NCBI RefSeq assembly: GCF_000716785.1
Contig: NZ_JNYY01000010.1
Coordinates: 186,001 to 250,000 of the forward strand
Direction: 5' to 3'
Source: Amycolatopsis vancoresmycina
GTDB lineage: Bacteria > Actinomycetota > Actinomycetes > Mycobacteriales > Pseudonocardiaceae
DNA length: 64,000 bases
Positions 55,253 through 63,829 of this stretch are shown piece after piece. Made by a program: the position numbers and the translations under genes. The notes under the pieces are model-generated. The model was not told the origin of the DNA. It did no database searches and worked only from the letters and a program-made list of their open reading frames with translations. How positions within the stretch are numbered: the stretch's first letter is position 1; the number at the start of each line of letters is the position of its first letter.

Positions 55253-56976
55253 TGGGCATCGCGCTCGCCGTCGCGCCGGTCGTGCTCGTGACGTTGCTGA
55301 TCGGCGTCCGCGGCGTCGCCGCCATGCGCACGACGTCGGACTTCCTCGTCGCGTCCCGCCGCATCTCGCCGCTGGTCAACTCCGCGGCCGTCTCCGGCGA
55401 ATACCTGTCCGCCGCCTCCTTCCTCGGCGTCGCCGGGCTCGTCGTCAAGGACGGCATCGGGGCGCTGTGGTACCCGGTCGGCTTCACCGCCGGCTACATC
55501 GCGATGCTCGTGCTCGTCGCCGCCCCGATGCGCCGGTCGGGCGCGCTGACCGTCCCGGACTTCGCCGAAGCCCGGCTCAACTCCCCCGCCCTGCGCCGCC
55601 TGGCCGCCGTCGTCGTGCTGGTGATCGGCACCATCTACGTCGTCCCGCAGTTCCGCACCGCCGGCCTGGTGCTCACCGCCGTCGGCGGCACGCCGTACTG
55701 GGTCGGCGTGGTGCTGGCCGGCGCCGCGGTCAGCGTCACACTGGCGCTGGGCGGGATGCGCGCGGCGACGTACGTGCAGGCGTTCCAGTTCGTGCTGAAG
55801 CTGCTGCTGTTCCTGATCCCGGCGATCTGGCTGGTGCTGCAGGCCGGCGCGGTCAACCGGACCGACGCGCTCAACCCCGTCGAGTTCACCCACTTCGCCC
55901 GCGAGACGCCGGTGCGGTTCGAAGTCGACGTCACCATGGAGATCCGCGAGCCGACCCCGGTGCGGCGCAACGGCGTCGTCGAGACCCTGCCGCCGGGCGA
56001 ATTCACCGCGCACAGCCAGGACGAAGTCGTGTTCGGCACGGGCGCGGCCGTCCCGGCGGTCCGCGGCGGCGCCGCGCTCGGCGGCCCCGACTGGCGGCGC
56101 CCGCTGCTCGACCTCGGCGACCAGGGCTACCCGCTGCTGGGCACCTGGGCCGTCCTCATCGCGACCATGCTCGGCACGATGGGCCTGCCGCACGTCCTGA
56201 TGCGCTTCCACACCAGCCCGGACGGCCGCGCCGCACGCCGCACGGCCGCGATCACCGTCGCGCTGCTCGGCGTCTTCTACCTCTTCCCCGGCGTCTACGG
56301 CGTGCTCGGGCGGGTGCTCGTCCCCGGGCTCTACCTCTCCGGCGCCACCGACACCGTGGTCGTCGCGCTGCCGTACCAAGTGGACAGCGGCTGGGCCGGC
56401 GGCCTGTTCACGGCGTTGCTGACCGCGGGCGCGTTCGCCGCGTTCCTGGCGACGTCGCTGGGCCTGCTGCTGGTGATGTCGGGCGCGATCGCGCACGACC
56501 TCGTCCCCGGCGGGCTGCGGCGGCTGCGGATCGCGGTGTTCGGCGTCGCCGGGATCATGGTGCTGCTGGCGCTGCGCTCGGCCGAGCTCGACGCCGGGGT
56601 GCTGGTCACGTGGGGCTTCACGGTGGCCGCGTCGACGTTCTGCCCGCTGCTCGTGCTCGGCATCTGGTGGCCGCGGCTGACCGCGACCGGCGCGATCGCC
56701 GGGGTGCTGACCGGGCTGCTGGCCTCGTCCGGCTCGATCCTGTTCGCCCTCGCCGGGCCGCCGCTGCACGGCTGGGTGGCGATCTTGGTGCAGCAACCGG
56801 CACCCTGGTCGGTACCGCTGGCATTCGGCGCAATGGCGCTGGTCTCGTTGCGAGGCAGACCCCCCGCCTGGTCGACGGCGGCGATGCTCCGCCTGCACCT
56901 GGACGAACCCCGTTCGGCAGGACCGCGCGACCGTTCGTCAACCGTTCGTCGTCTGGCACGGCTGTTGAACCGCTGA
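55252..56976 (+). CDS. Sodium/solute symporter (SSS family)
   Basis: 574 residues, about thirteen membrane segments. SGEYLSAASFLGVAGLVVKDGIGALWYPVGFTAGYI and MGLPHVLMRFHTSPDGRAARRTAAI are hallmarks of the acetate/monocarboxylate branch. Between segments it carries an unusually long hydrophilic insert (about 205-290, with VRFEVDVTMEIREPTPVRRNGVV), longer than the matching loop of the second symporter. GTG 55252. Cation-coupled uptake of a short organic acid is the likely role, under the LytS/LytTR pair. Confidence 0.92.
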   Translation: MGIALAVAPVVLVTLLIGVRGVAAMRTTSDFLVASRRISPLVNSAAVSGEYLSAASFLGVAGLVVKDGIGALWYPVGFTAGYIAMLVLVAAPMRRSGALTVPDFAEARLNSPALRRLAAVVVLVIGTIYVVPQFRTAGLVLTAVGGTPYWVGVVLAGAAVSVTLALGGMRAATYVQAFQFVLKLLLFLIPAIWLVLQAGAVNRTDALNPVEFTHFARETPVRFEVDVTMEIREPTPVRRNGVVETLPPGEFTAHSQDEVVFGTGAAVPAVRGGAALGGPDWRRPLLDLGDQGYPLLGTWAVLIATMLGTMGLPHVLMRFHTSPDGRAARRTAAITVALLGVFYLFPGVYGVLGRVLVPGLYLSGATDTVVVALPYQVDSGWAGGLFTALLTAGAFAAFLATSLGLLLVMSGAIAHDLVPGGLRRLRIAVFGVAGIMVLLALRSAELDAGVLVTWGFTVAASTFCPLLVLGIWWPRLTATGAIAGVLTGLLASSGSILFALAGPPLHGWVAILVQQPAPWSVPLAFGAMALVSLRGRPPAWSTAAMLRLHLDEPRSAGPRDRSSTVRRLARLLNR

Positions 56977-57046
56977 ATCTTCACGCGAGACTCACACCTC
57001 CCTACGGTGGCGCACGTCACTTTCCGCAGCGTCGCAGGGAGCAGCG

Positions 57047-57394
57047 ATGAGCACGACGGACACCGGCGGTCCCCCGGAAACGTCTGAGACCGTCTGGGAA
57101 CACGCGCACGAGAGCACCGAGTTCCGCGAGCTGCGCAGCCGCCTGCGCCGGTTCGTCTTCCCCATGACGGCGCTGTTCCTCGTCTGGTACCTGCTGTACG
57201 TGCTGCTGGCGGACTACGCGCACGGCTTCATGAGCACGAAGGTGTTCGGCAACATCAACATCGGCCTGATCTTCGGCCTGCTGCAGTTCGTCTCGACGTT
57301 CGTGATCACCGGCCTCTACGTCCGGTACGCGAACCGGAAGCTCGACCCGGTCGCCGAGAAGATCCGCGAGGACATCGAGAAGGAGCAGGCATGA
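57047..57394 (+). CDS. DUF485 membrane protein (symporter partner)
   Basis: 115 residues with two membrane segments (VFPMTALFLVWYLLYVLLADY and IGLIFGLLQFVSTFVITGLYVRYA), the DUF485 signature. DUF485 genes are almost always paired with ActP-type symporters, as here with a 4-base overlap. The N-terminal 35 residues are acidic and cytoplasmic. Probable accessory subunit for stability or activity of the transporter. Confidence 0.93.
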   Translation: MSTTDTGGPPETSETVWEHAHESTEFRELRSRLRRFVFPMTALFLVWYLLYVLLADYAHGFMSTKVFGNINIGLIFGLLQFVSTFVITGLYVRYANRKLDPVAEKIREDIEKEQA

Positions 57395-58998
57395 AGACGC
57401 TCGCCGCGGGGGTGGAAGGCAGCAACCCGCTCCTCAACATCCTGATCTTCGCCGCGTTCGTGGTGATCACCCTGGTGATCGTGTTCCGGGCCAGCCGCAA
57501 CACGAAGACGGCGTCGGACTACTACGCCGCCGGCCGCGCGTTCACCGGCCCGCAGAACGGTATCGCGATCTCGGGTGACTACCTGTCGGCGGCGTCGTTC
57601 CTCGGCATCGCCGGCGCCATCGCGATCAACGGCTACGACGGCTTCCTCTACTCCATCGGCTTCCTCGTGGCGTGGCTCGTGGCGTTGCTGCTGGTCGCGG
57701 AGCTGCTGCGCAACACCGGCAAGTTCACCATGGGCGACGTGCTGGCCTTCCGGATGAAGCAGCGCCCGGTGCGGGCCGCGGCCGCGACGTCGACGCTGGC
57801 CGTGTCGTTCTTCTACCTGCTGGCCCAGATGGCGGGTGCCGGCGGCCTGGTCGCGCTGCTGCTCGGCGTCGAAGGCTCGGGCGCGCAGGCGCTGGTCATC
57901 GCCGTGGTCGGCGTGATCATGATCGCCTACGTGCTGATCGGCGGCATGAAGGGCACCACCTGGGTGCAGATCATCAAGGCCGCGCTGCTCATCGTCGGCG
58001 CGCTCGTGATCACCCTGTGGGTGCTCGGCAAGTACAACTTCAACTTCTCCAGCCTGCTGCAGGCCGCCGTCGACAAGGCGGGCAAGGCCGGGGAGACGCT
58101 GCTCGGCCCGGGCAAGCAGTACGGCGCCACCGGAACGTCCAAACTGGACTTCTTCTCCCTCGGCATCGCGCTGGTGCTGGGCACCGCGGGCCTGCCGCAC
58201 GTCCTGATGCGGTTCTACACGGTCCCGACGGCCCGCGACGCGCGGCGCTCGGTGGTCTGGGCGATCGTCCTGATCGGCGTGTTCTACCTGTTCACGCTGG
58301 TGCTGGGCTACGGCGCCGGTGCGCTGGTCGGGCCGGACACGATCAAGAAGGCCCCGGGCGGCGTCAACTCCGCGGCCCCGCTGCTCGCCTTGGAGCTGGG
58401 CGGGCCGGTGCTGCTGGGCCTGATCTCCGCGGTCGCCTTCGCGACGATCCTCGCGGTGGTCGCCGGCCTGACGATCACGGCGTCCGCGTCCTTCGCCCAC
58501 GACGTCTACGCGAACGTCGTCAAGCGGGGCAAGACGTCGCCGGACTCGGAGGTCAAGGTCGCCCGGATCACCGCGGTGGTCATCGGCGCCCTCGCCATCG
58601 GCGGCGGCATCCTGGCCAACGGGCAGAACGTCGCCTTCCTGGTGGCGCTGGCCTTCGCGGTCGCGGCGTCGGCGAACCTGCCGACGATCCTCTACTCGCT
58701 GTTCTGGAAGCGGTTCAACACCCAGGGCGCGCTGTGGTCGATCTACGGCGGCCTGGCCATCACGATCGTGCTGATCGTGTTCTCGCCCGCGGTGTCCGGC
58801 AAGAGCACGTCGATGATCAAGACGGCCGACTTCGCCTGGTTCCCGCTGAGCAACCCGGGCATCGTCTCGATCCCGGCCGCGTTCATCCTCGGCTGGCTCG
58901 GCACGATCCTGTCGAAGGAGCACGACGAGAAGAAGTACGCCGAGATGGAGGTCCGCTCCCTGACCGGCGCGGGCGCCGAGAAGGCCGTCGTCCACTAG
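57391..58998 (+). CDS. actP: Cation/acetate symporter
   Basis: 535 residues, about thirteen membrane segments of the SSS family. ASDYYAAGRAFTGPQNGIAISGDYLSAASFLGIAGAIA, then FYLLAQMAGAGGLVALLLGV and GTAGLPHVLMRFYTVPTARDARRSVVW are typical of ActP. It imports acetate, and possibly glyoxylate or pyruvate, feeding the glyoxylate shunt enzymes encoded at the other end of this window. Translationally coupled to DUF485. A strong hairpin follows the stop. Confidence 0.95.
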   Translation: MKTLAAGVEGSNPLLNILIFAAFVVITLVIVFRASRNTKTASDYYAAGRAFTGPQNGIAISGDYLSAASFLGIAGAIAINGYDGFLYSIGFLVAWLVALLLVAELLRNTGKFTMGDVLAFRMKQRPVRAAAATSTLAVSFFYLLAQMAGAGGLVALLLGVEGSGAQALVIAVVGVIMIAYVLIGGMKGTTWVQIIKAALLIVGALVITLWVLGKYNFNFSSLLQAAVDKAGKAGETLLGPGKQYGATGTSKLDFFSLGIALVLGTAGLPHVLMRFYTVPTARDARRSVVWAIVLIGVFYLFTLVLGYGAGALVGPDTIKKAPGGVNSAAPLLALELGGPVLLGLISAVAFATILAVVAGLTITASASFAHDVYANVVKRGKTSPDSEVKVARITAVVIGALAIGGGILANGQNVAFLVALAFAVAASANLPTILYSLFWKRFNTQGALWSIYGGLAITIVLIVFSPAVSGKSTSMIKTADFAWFPLSNPGIVSIPAAFILGWLGTILSKEHDEKKYAEMEVRSLTGAGAEKAVVH

Positions 58999-59009
58999 GT
59001 ACACCGACA

Positions 59010-59058
59010 CCGAAGGCCGTCGCGAGGGTGTTCCCGATCCCTTCGCGACGGCCTTCGG
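59010..59058. terminator. Bidirectional terminator after actP
   Basis: CCGAAGGCCGTCGCGA (59010-59025) and TCGCGACGGCCTTCGG (59043-59058) are exact complements around a 17-base loop, between convergent genes. Confidence 0.85.
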
Positions 59059-59065
59059 CCATGTC

Positions 59066-59803
59066 TCAGTACGGCAGCTTGCCCTCGGCGACGCCCTTGA
59101 GGGTGGTTTCCAGCTGCTTCCGCACGTACTGCCACAGCCCGCCGCCCAGCGAAATCCTCGCCACCCCCAGGTGGGCGAGGCCTTCGAGGCCCGGGCTGCC
59201 CGGCCACGCCGGCGCGTTGACCGCACCGCCGACCCCCTGCACGAACTCCGCGATCAGCTCCGGCGTGCGCAGGTGGATCGGGTAGACGCAGTCGGCGCCC
59301 GCTTCGAGGTACGCCTTCGCCCGCGCGACGCCGTCGGCGAGCGCTTCTTTCGCGTCCACCCCGCGGAAGGAGTCGACCCGGGCGTTGATGACCAGGCCGT
59401 CCCCCGCCGCCTCGCGCAGCGCGGCGATCCGCTCCGCCTGCTCGGCGACCGGCCGGACACCGCCGGACGTGTGGTCGGTGTCCTCGAAGTTGCAGCCGAC
59501 GGCGCCGGCGTCGAGCAGCCGGCCCGCCAGCTCGGCGCTGGACAGGCCGTAGCCGGACTCGGCGTCGACGCTCACCGGCACGCCGACCGCCTTCGCGATC
59601 CGGGCGGCGGCGGCGAACATCTCGTCCGCGGGCGCCTTCTCACCGTCGGGGAACCCGAGTGCGGCCGCGACGGCGACCGAGCTGGTCGCCACGGCGGGGA
59701 ATCCGGCGGCCTCGACGAGCTTCGCGGTGTCGGCGTCCCAGGCGTTCGGGAGGACCAGCGGCTTACCGGGGACGTGCAGCGCCCTGAGCGCGGCCGCGGT
59801 CAC
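59066..59803 (-). CDS. Isocitrate lyase/PEP mutase family protein
   Basis: 245 residues of the phosphoenolpyruvate mutase-like barrel. PLVLPNAWDADTAKLVEAAGFPAVATSS opens the fold, with VSVDAESGYG and CNFEDTDH supplying metal-coordinating acids. It lacks the KKCGH loop of isocitrate lyase, so it is not a shunt enzyme; carboxyvinyl-carboxyphosphonate or oxaloacetate/methylisocitrate-type C-C lyase activity is possible. GTG 59803 overlaps the stop of the AhpD-like gene by 4 bases. Confidence 0.88.
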   Translation of the reverse strand: MTAAALRALHVPGKPLVLPNAWDADTAKLVEAAGFPAVATSSVAVAAALGFPDGEKAPADEMFAAAARIAKAVGVPVSVDAESGYGLSSAELAGRLLDAGAVGCNFEDTDHTSGGVRPVAEQAERIAALREAAGDGLVINARVDSFRGVDAKEALADGVARAKAYLEAGADCVYPIHLRTPELIAEFVQGVGGAVNAPAWPGSPGLEGLAHLGVARISLGGGLWQYVRKQLETTLKGVAEGKLPY

Positions 59804-60261
59804 GAGTCGCGCTTCGGGAGCGGGGTGTGGCTGGTGATGGTCATCCGGTTCCAGCTGTTGATCGCGATGACCTCCCAGGCCACCGCGCGGTACTGGTCCT
59901 CGGTGAACACCTTCGCCGCCTGCTCGTAGACGTCGTCGGGCACGGACTGGGTGGCGGAGAGCTTGGTCATCGCCTCGGTGAGGGCGAGGGCGGCCTGCTC
60001 CTGCTCGGTGAACAGGTCGGTCTCGCGCCAGCCGTCGAGCACGAACAGCCGGCGCGGCGACTCGCCCAGCTCGAGGGCGTCGCGGGTGTGCATGTCGAGG
60101 CAGAACGCGCAGCCGTTGATCTGCGACGCGCGGGTCTTCACCAGTTCCAGCAGTTTCGGGTCGAGCCCCGCGTTGGCGCCGGCCTTGTTCACCTCGGCCT
60201 GCAGGTTCGCCATCGCCTGGTAGAGCTCGGGAGCGCCCCCGAGCCCGATTCGCTTGGTCAT
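59800..60261 (-). CDS. Carboxymuconolactone decarboxylase/AhpD-like protein
   Basis: 153 residues with the AhpD-like motif INGCAFCLDMHTRDA, holding the CxxC plus histidine relay of peroxidase-type members, and a NSWNRMTITSHTP C-terminus typical of the subfamily. It probably acts in peroxide or thiol redox chemistry. ATG 60261 is preferred over GTG 60270. It is coupled to the PEP-mutase-like gene and divergent from the MocR regulator across 46 bases, which is its probable controller. Confidence 0.92.
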   Translation of the reverse strand: MTKRIGLGGAPELYQAMANLQAEVNKAGANAGLDPKLLELVKTRASQINGCAFCLDMHTRDALELGESPRRLFVLDGWRETDLFTEQEQAALALTEAMTKLSATQSVPDDVYEQAAKVFTEDQYRAVAWEVIAINSWNRMTITSHTPLPKRDS

Positions 60262-60282
60262 GCCGTCCACGCTAGCGACAAC

Positions 60283-60302
60283 TGGTCCACGGGTATGGTC
60301 CA
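60283..60302. promoter_or_regulatory. Direct repeats in mocR/ahpD-like divergent promoter
   Basis: TGGTCCA occurs at 60283-60289 and 60296-60302, 13 bases apart, inside the 46-base gap. Tandem repeats of this kind are typical MocR/PdxR binding sites. Confidence 0.55.
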
Positions 60303-60307
60303 GTCAC

Positions 60308-61690
60308 ATGACGGATTCGTGGTCCAGTTCCGGGCTCGACGTCCACCTCGGCTGGCAGCCCTCGTCCGGCCGGACCGGGCTTGCGGCGGCCATCCGCGCC
60401 GCCATCCGGGACGGCCGGTGGCAGGCGGGCGCGGCGGTGCCCTCGACCCGCGCGCTGGCCCACGACCTCGGCGTCGCCCGCGGCACGGTCACCCGCGTGT
60501 ACGCCGACCTGGCCGCGGAAGGGTACCTGCACACGGCCCAGGGCGCGCCGACCCGCGTGGCGACGGCGGGGTCGCTCCCCCAGTCGGCGCCCCGGCAAGC
60601 ACCGCGCGACCCGGCGCCGCGCTGGGACCTGCGCCCGGGCCGCCCGGACCTGACGGCGTTCCCCCGGCAGGCGTGGCTCACCGCCACCCGGCGCGCCCTG
60701 CTGCGGACGCCGGCGGCGGCGTTCGGCTACGAGTCGGAGCTGGGCGCGCCCGAGCTGCGCGACACCCTCGCCGGCTACCTCGCCCGGGCCCGCGGGGTGG
60801 TCGCCGACCCGGCGCGGATCGTCGTCTGCCACGGGTTTTCGCACGCCATCGCGGTGCTGGCCCGGGCGTTTTCCGGGCTGGGCATCGCGGAGCTGGCGTT
60901 CGAGAACCCGTCCCTGCCGCTGTACCGGTCCATCGCGGCGGCGCAGGGACCGCGCGTGGTCGGCGTGGACGTCGACGAACACGGCCTCGACGTGTCGGCC
61001 TGGGACAGCCCGGCGGTGGTCGTCACCCCGGCGCACCAGTACCCCACCGGCGTCACCCTGGCCCCGCCCCGGCGCGCGGCGCTGGCCCGCCGGGCGAGCG
61101 ACTCGGGGGCGTTCGTGCTGGAGGACGACTACGACGGCGAGTTCCGCTTCGACCGCCAGCAGGTCGGGGCGTTGCAGGCGCTGGCGCCGGAGCGGGTGGT
61201 GTACGCGGGCACGGCCAGCAAGACGCTCGCCCCGGCGCTGCGCCTGGCCTGGCTGGTGCTGCCGCGGTCACTGGTGGAGCTGGTCCGCGCGGCGATGCTG
61301 GACAGCGGCTCGCGCCCGGCGCTGCTGAACCAGCTGGCCCTGGCCGAGCTGATCGACTCGGGCGCGTACGACCGGCACGTCCGCCGCAGCCGCGCGGAGT
61401 ACCGATCCCGCCGCGCCCGGCTGCTGGCCGCCCTGCCGGACTCGGTGCGCCCGCAAGGCATCGCGGCGGGCTTGCACCTCCTGCTGCGCCTCCCGCCGGA
61501 CGGCCCGCCCGAGGCAACGGCCCTGGCGGCCTGCCGCCGCCGCGCCATCGGCATCGAGGGCCTCTCCAGCCACTGGATGACCCCCGACGGCCCAGGAGGC
61601 CTGGTGGTCGGCTACGCAGCAACCCCCAAGCACGCCTTCACCGGAGCAACCCAAACCCTGGTGGACGCCCTCCAAGAAATAACCACCTAA
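60308..61690 (+). CDS. MocR family PLP-dependent transcriptional regulator
   Basis: 460 residues: a GntR winged helix at about 15-85 (GLAAAIRAAIRDGRWQAGAAVPSTRALAHDLGVARGTVTRVYADLAAEGY) fused to an aminotransferase-fold domain. The PLP lysine is in VYAGTASKTLAPALRLAW, with FGYESELGAPELRDTLAGYLARARGV and EDDYDGEFRFDR as further hallmarks. ATG 60308. Divergent from the AhpD-like gene, with repeat sites between; it probably regulates that pair. Confidence 0.93.
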   Translation: MTDSWSSSGLDVHLGWQPSSGRTGLAAAIRAAIRDGRWQAGAAVPSTRALAHDLGVARGTVTRVYADLAAEGYLHTAQGAPTRVATAGSLPQSAPRQAPRDPAPRWDLRPGRPDLTAFPRQAWLTATRRALLRTPAAAFGYESELGAPELRDTLAGYLARARGVVADPARIVVCHGFSHAIAVLARAFSGLGIAELAFENPSLPLYRSIAAAQGPRVVGVDVDEHGLDVSAWDSPAVVVTPAHQYPTGVTLAPPRRAALARRASDSGAFVLEDDYDGEFRFDRQQVGALQALAPERVVYAGTASKTLAPALRLAWLVLPRSLVELVRAAMLDSGSRPALLNQLALAELIDSGAYDRHVRRSRAEYRSRRARLLAALPDSVRPQGIAAGLHLLLRLPPDGPPEATALAACRRRAIGIEGLSSHWMTPDGPGGLVVGYAATPKHAFTGATQTLVDALQEITT

Positions 61691-61701
61691 CCCCCGACCC
61701 T

Positions 61702-61848
61702 CCAGGTACGCGAGTCGTCCACCCAGGTACGCGAGTCGTCCATCCAGATACGCGAGTCGTCCATCCAGGTACGTGTGATGCCCCTCCAATCACACGTGAT
61801 GCCCCTCCAATCACACGAGATGCCCCGCCAGTCACGCGAGATGCCCGC
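61702..61848. repeat. 21-bp tandem repeat block, seven graded copies
   Basis: Units start at 61702, 61723, 61744, 61765, 61786, 61807 and 61828, each beginning CCA. The first three are CCAGGTACGCGAGTCGTCCA plus C/T with one or two changes; the later ones drift to CCAATCACACGTGATGCCCC plus T/G. The period stays exactly 21 across the change. It fills the gap between mocR and the convergent cyclophilin gene. The copies are contiguous without spacers, so it is not CRISPR. Confidence 0.9.
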
Positions 61849-61881
61849 GGGCCACCCCACCGGAGCGGCCCGCGGTCACCG

Positions 61882-62604
61882 TCAGAACCAGCAGTCCGGC
61901 CGGACGCGCAGCAGTTCCGTCCGCAGCACCGGCGTCCCGTCGACCGGCGCCGGGTCGTCCGCGGTCGGCTGGATTCCGCCCGCCGCCACCTTGTCGAGGG
62001 TCTTCAGCCCTTCCTCGCCGACCGTGCCGAACACCGTGTAGTTCGGCCGCAGCGCGGAATCGCCGTACACGACGAAGAACTGCGAGCCGTTCGTGTCCGG
62101 GCCCGCGTTCGCCATCGCGAGCAGGCCACGCGCGTAGACCCGCCGGGCGCCGGTCGGGTCGGTCGGCGCCGGCGGCAGGTCGACCGGCAGCTCGTCCTTG
62201 TACCTGTACCCCGGCCCGCCTTCGCCGGTCGCCGTCGGGTCGCCGCACTGCAGCACCTTCAGCGTCGGGTACGCCGTGAGCCGGTGGCACACCGTGTGGT
62301 CGTAGAACCGGTGCCGGGCCAGGTGCAGGAAGCTCTGCACGGTGCACGGCGCCTTCGCGCGGTCGAGCCGCAGGGGCAGCGCGCCCTGGCTGGTCGGGAT
62401 CGCGACGTCGACCTTGCCGTGGCTCGGCGTGTGCCGCGGGTCGGGCGGCAGCGGCACCGGCCGCGCGGGCGGCTCGTCCGGGGTTTCGGTGTACTGGCAG
62501 GGTCCGTGGGTCGTCTTCGGCGGCGCGTCGGCCGCCGCGGCGACGCCGTTCCCGGCCACGAACAACGCGCCTGCCGCCAGCGCGGTGACGAGTGCCTTCT
62601 TCAT
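61882..62604 (-). CDS. Secreted cyclophilin-type peptidylprolyl isomerase
   Basis: 240 residues. Signal peptide KKALVTALAAGALFVAGNGVAAAA, a proline-rich linker, then a cyclophilin domain: FYDHTVCHRLTAYPTLKVLQCGD keeps the catalytic Arg and Gln, followed by GLLAMANAGPDTNGSQFFVVYGDS and NYTVFGTVGEEGLKTLDKVA. Several cysteines absent from cytoplasmic homologues suggest disulfides. It catalyses prolyl cis-trans isomerisation, helping exported proteins fold. ATG 62604 follows GGGAGGG. Confidence 0.92.
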   Translation of the reverse strand: MKKALVTALAAGALFVAGNGVAAAADAPPKTTHGPCQYTETPDEPPARPVPLPPDPRHTPSHGKVDVAIPTSQGALPLRLDRAKAPCTVQSFLHLARHRFYDHTVCHRLTAYPTLKVLQCGDPTATGEGGPGYRYKDELPVDLPPAPTDPTGARRVYARGLLAMANAGPDTNGSQFFVVYGDSALRPNYTVFGTVGEEGLKTLDKVAAGGIQPTADDPAPVDGTPVLRTELLRVRPDCWF

Positions 62605-62734
62605 CTGCACGCCCTCCCAGTGATCGCCCGGTTCCGGAGCGCCCCGCAGTCTAGGGCCCGGCACCGACAGCCAGAACCGGCGAAAGTCGCCCTCGTCAGC
62701 CCATCGGGTGAAGCTCGGCGGCCGCCCCCGGAAA

Positions 62735-62822
62735 TTGTCGGACCCCCGGCGCACGATGGTCAGCACGCGGCAAACCCGCCGCACCGGGAGGGGAGACACC
62801 ATGACGTTCCGGCGAAGACCCG
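62735..62822 (+). promoter_or_regulatory. PafBC-like promoter and start signal without a full gene
   Basis: TTGTCGGAC (62735-62743), 8 bases, then CACGAT (62752-62757) resemble the mycobacterial DNA-damage (RecA-NDp/PafBC) promoter. GGGAGGGGAG then leads to ATG 62801 (MTFRRRPVAAARFLL), but the frame runs antisense into meaB after about 20 codons. It could be the remnant of a lost gene. Nothing else is seen between 62605 and 62863. Confidence 0.35.
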
Positions 62823-62863
62823 TTGCGGCGGCGAGGTTTCTGCTCGCTCGGCTGGCGTCCGCG

Positions 62864-63829
62864 TTAGCCGCGAAGGTCCGCGATCAGCTCTTCGGCCGCG
62901 GCGAAGGGATCGAGTTCCCGCGCCACGACCCGCTCGGCGACCCCGGCGAGCCGTCCCCCGCCGCGCAGGTCGACCAGCTCGGCCCGCAACCGGCGGAGCG
63001 CGATGGCCTCGACCTCGTCGCGTGCGCGGGCCACCCGGCGCCGGGCCAGCTCGTCGTGCGCCACGAGCCAGTCGTGGTGCGCGGCCAGCGCCTGCACGAC
63101 TTCGTCGACGCCCTCGCTCTTCGCCGCGACGGTCCGGACGATCGGCTGCCGCCAGCTCGGCCCCCGGATTTCCCGGCGGGCCAACGAGATCATCTGCTTG
63201 AGGTCGTGCACCGTGGCGTCGGCGCCCTCGCGGTCCGCCTTGTTGACGACGAAGACGTCGGCGATCTCCAGCACACCGGCCTTCGCGGCCTGGATGCCGT
63301 CGCCCATCCCGGGTGCGAGCAGCACCACGGTGGTGTCGGCCAGCTTCACGACGTCCACTTCGGACTGACCGACGCCGACGGTCTCGATGAGCACGACGTC
63401 GAAGCCCGCGGCGTCGAGCACGCGCACGGCCTGCGGAGTCGCCCACGAGAGCCCGCCGAGGTGGCCGCGCGTGGCCATCGAGCGGATGAACACGCCGGGA
63501 TCGGTGGCGTGCTCGGTCATCCGGATGCGGTCGCCGAGCAGCGCCCCGCCGGAAAACGGCGAAGACGGGTCGATGGCCAGGACGCCGACCCGCTTGCCTT
63601 CCGCGCGCAACGCGGTGAGTAACGCCGACGTCGAAGTCGACTTGCCGACCCCGGGTGGCCCGGTGAGCCCGACGACCCGCGCCCGCCCGGTGTGCGGGGT
63701 CAGCGCCCGCGCGATCTCGGCGACGCGGGGGTGGGCGTCCTCGACGAGCGACAGCAGCCGCGCGACGGCACGGGGTTGCCCGTCCCGCGCGCGGCCGACG
63801 AGGTCGTCGAGGTCGAGTGGTCCGGTCAC
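62864..63829 (-). CDS. meaB: Methylmalonyl-CoA mutase-associated GTPase MeaB
   Basis: 321-residue G3E-type GTPase that loads and protects adenosylcobalamin in methylmalonyl-CoA mutase. Walker A GPPGVGKST at about 56-64, LAIDPSSPFSGGALLGDRIRM, VLIETVGVGQSE and the guanine-specificity motif NKAD are all present. GTG 63829 lies directly after the thiolase stop (TAAGTG). The mutase itself is not in the window. It links propionyl-CoA metabolism to the neighbouring thiolase and shunt genes. Confidence 0.95.
   Translation of the reverse strand: MTGPLDLDDLVGRARDGQPRAVARLLSLVEDAHPRVAEIARALTPHTGRARVVGLTGPPGVGKSTSTSALLTALRAEGKRVGVLAIDPSSPFSGGALLGDRIRMTEHATDPGVFIRSMATRGHLGGLSWATPQAVRVLDAAGFDVVLIETVGVGQSEVDVVKLADTTVVLLAPGMGDGIQAAKAGVLEIADVFVVNKADREGADATVHDLKQMISLARREIRGPSWRQPIVRTVAAKSEGVDEVVQALAAHHDWLVAHDELARRRVARARDEVEAIALRRLRAELVDLRGGGRLAGVAERVVARELDPFAAAEELIADLRG

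Noticed and set aside
61638..61835. Small protein with heptad-like repeats GWTTRVP/GGASRVI on the minus strand
   Set aside because: The peptide repeat is only the translation of the 21-bp DNA repeat (any frame gives a 7-residue repeat), and it lacks an SD and overlaps mocR.
61702..61848. CRISPR array
   Set aside because: Units are contiguous 21-mers with no unique spacers and no cas genes nearby.
59827..63201. 1124-codon rightward open frame crossing four genes
   Set aside because: It overlaps AhpD-like, MocR, cyclophilin and MeaB genes in the wrong frames and its translation is low-complexity Pro/Arg; typical GC-skew shadow.
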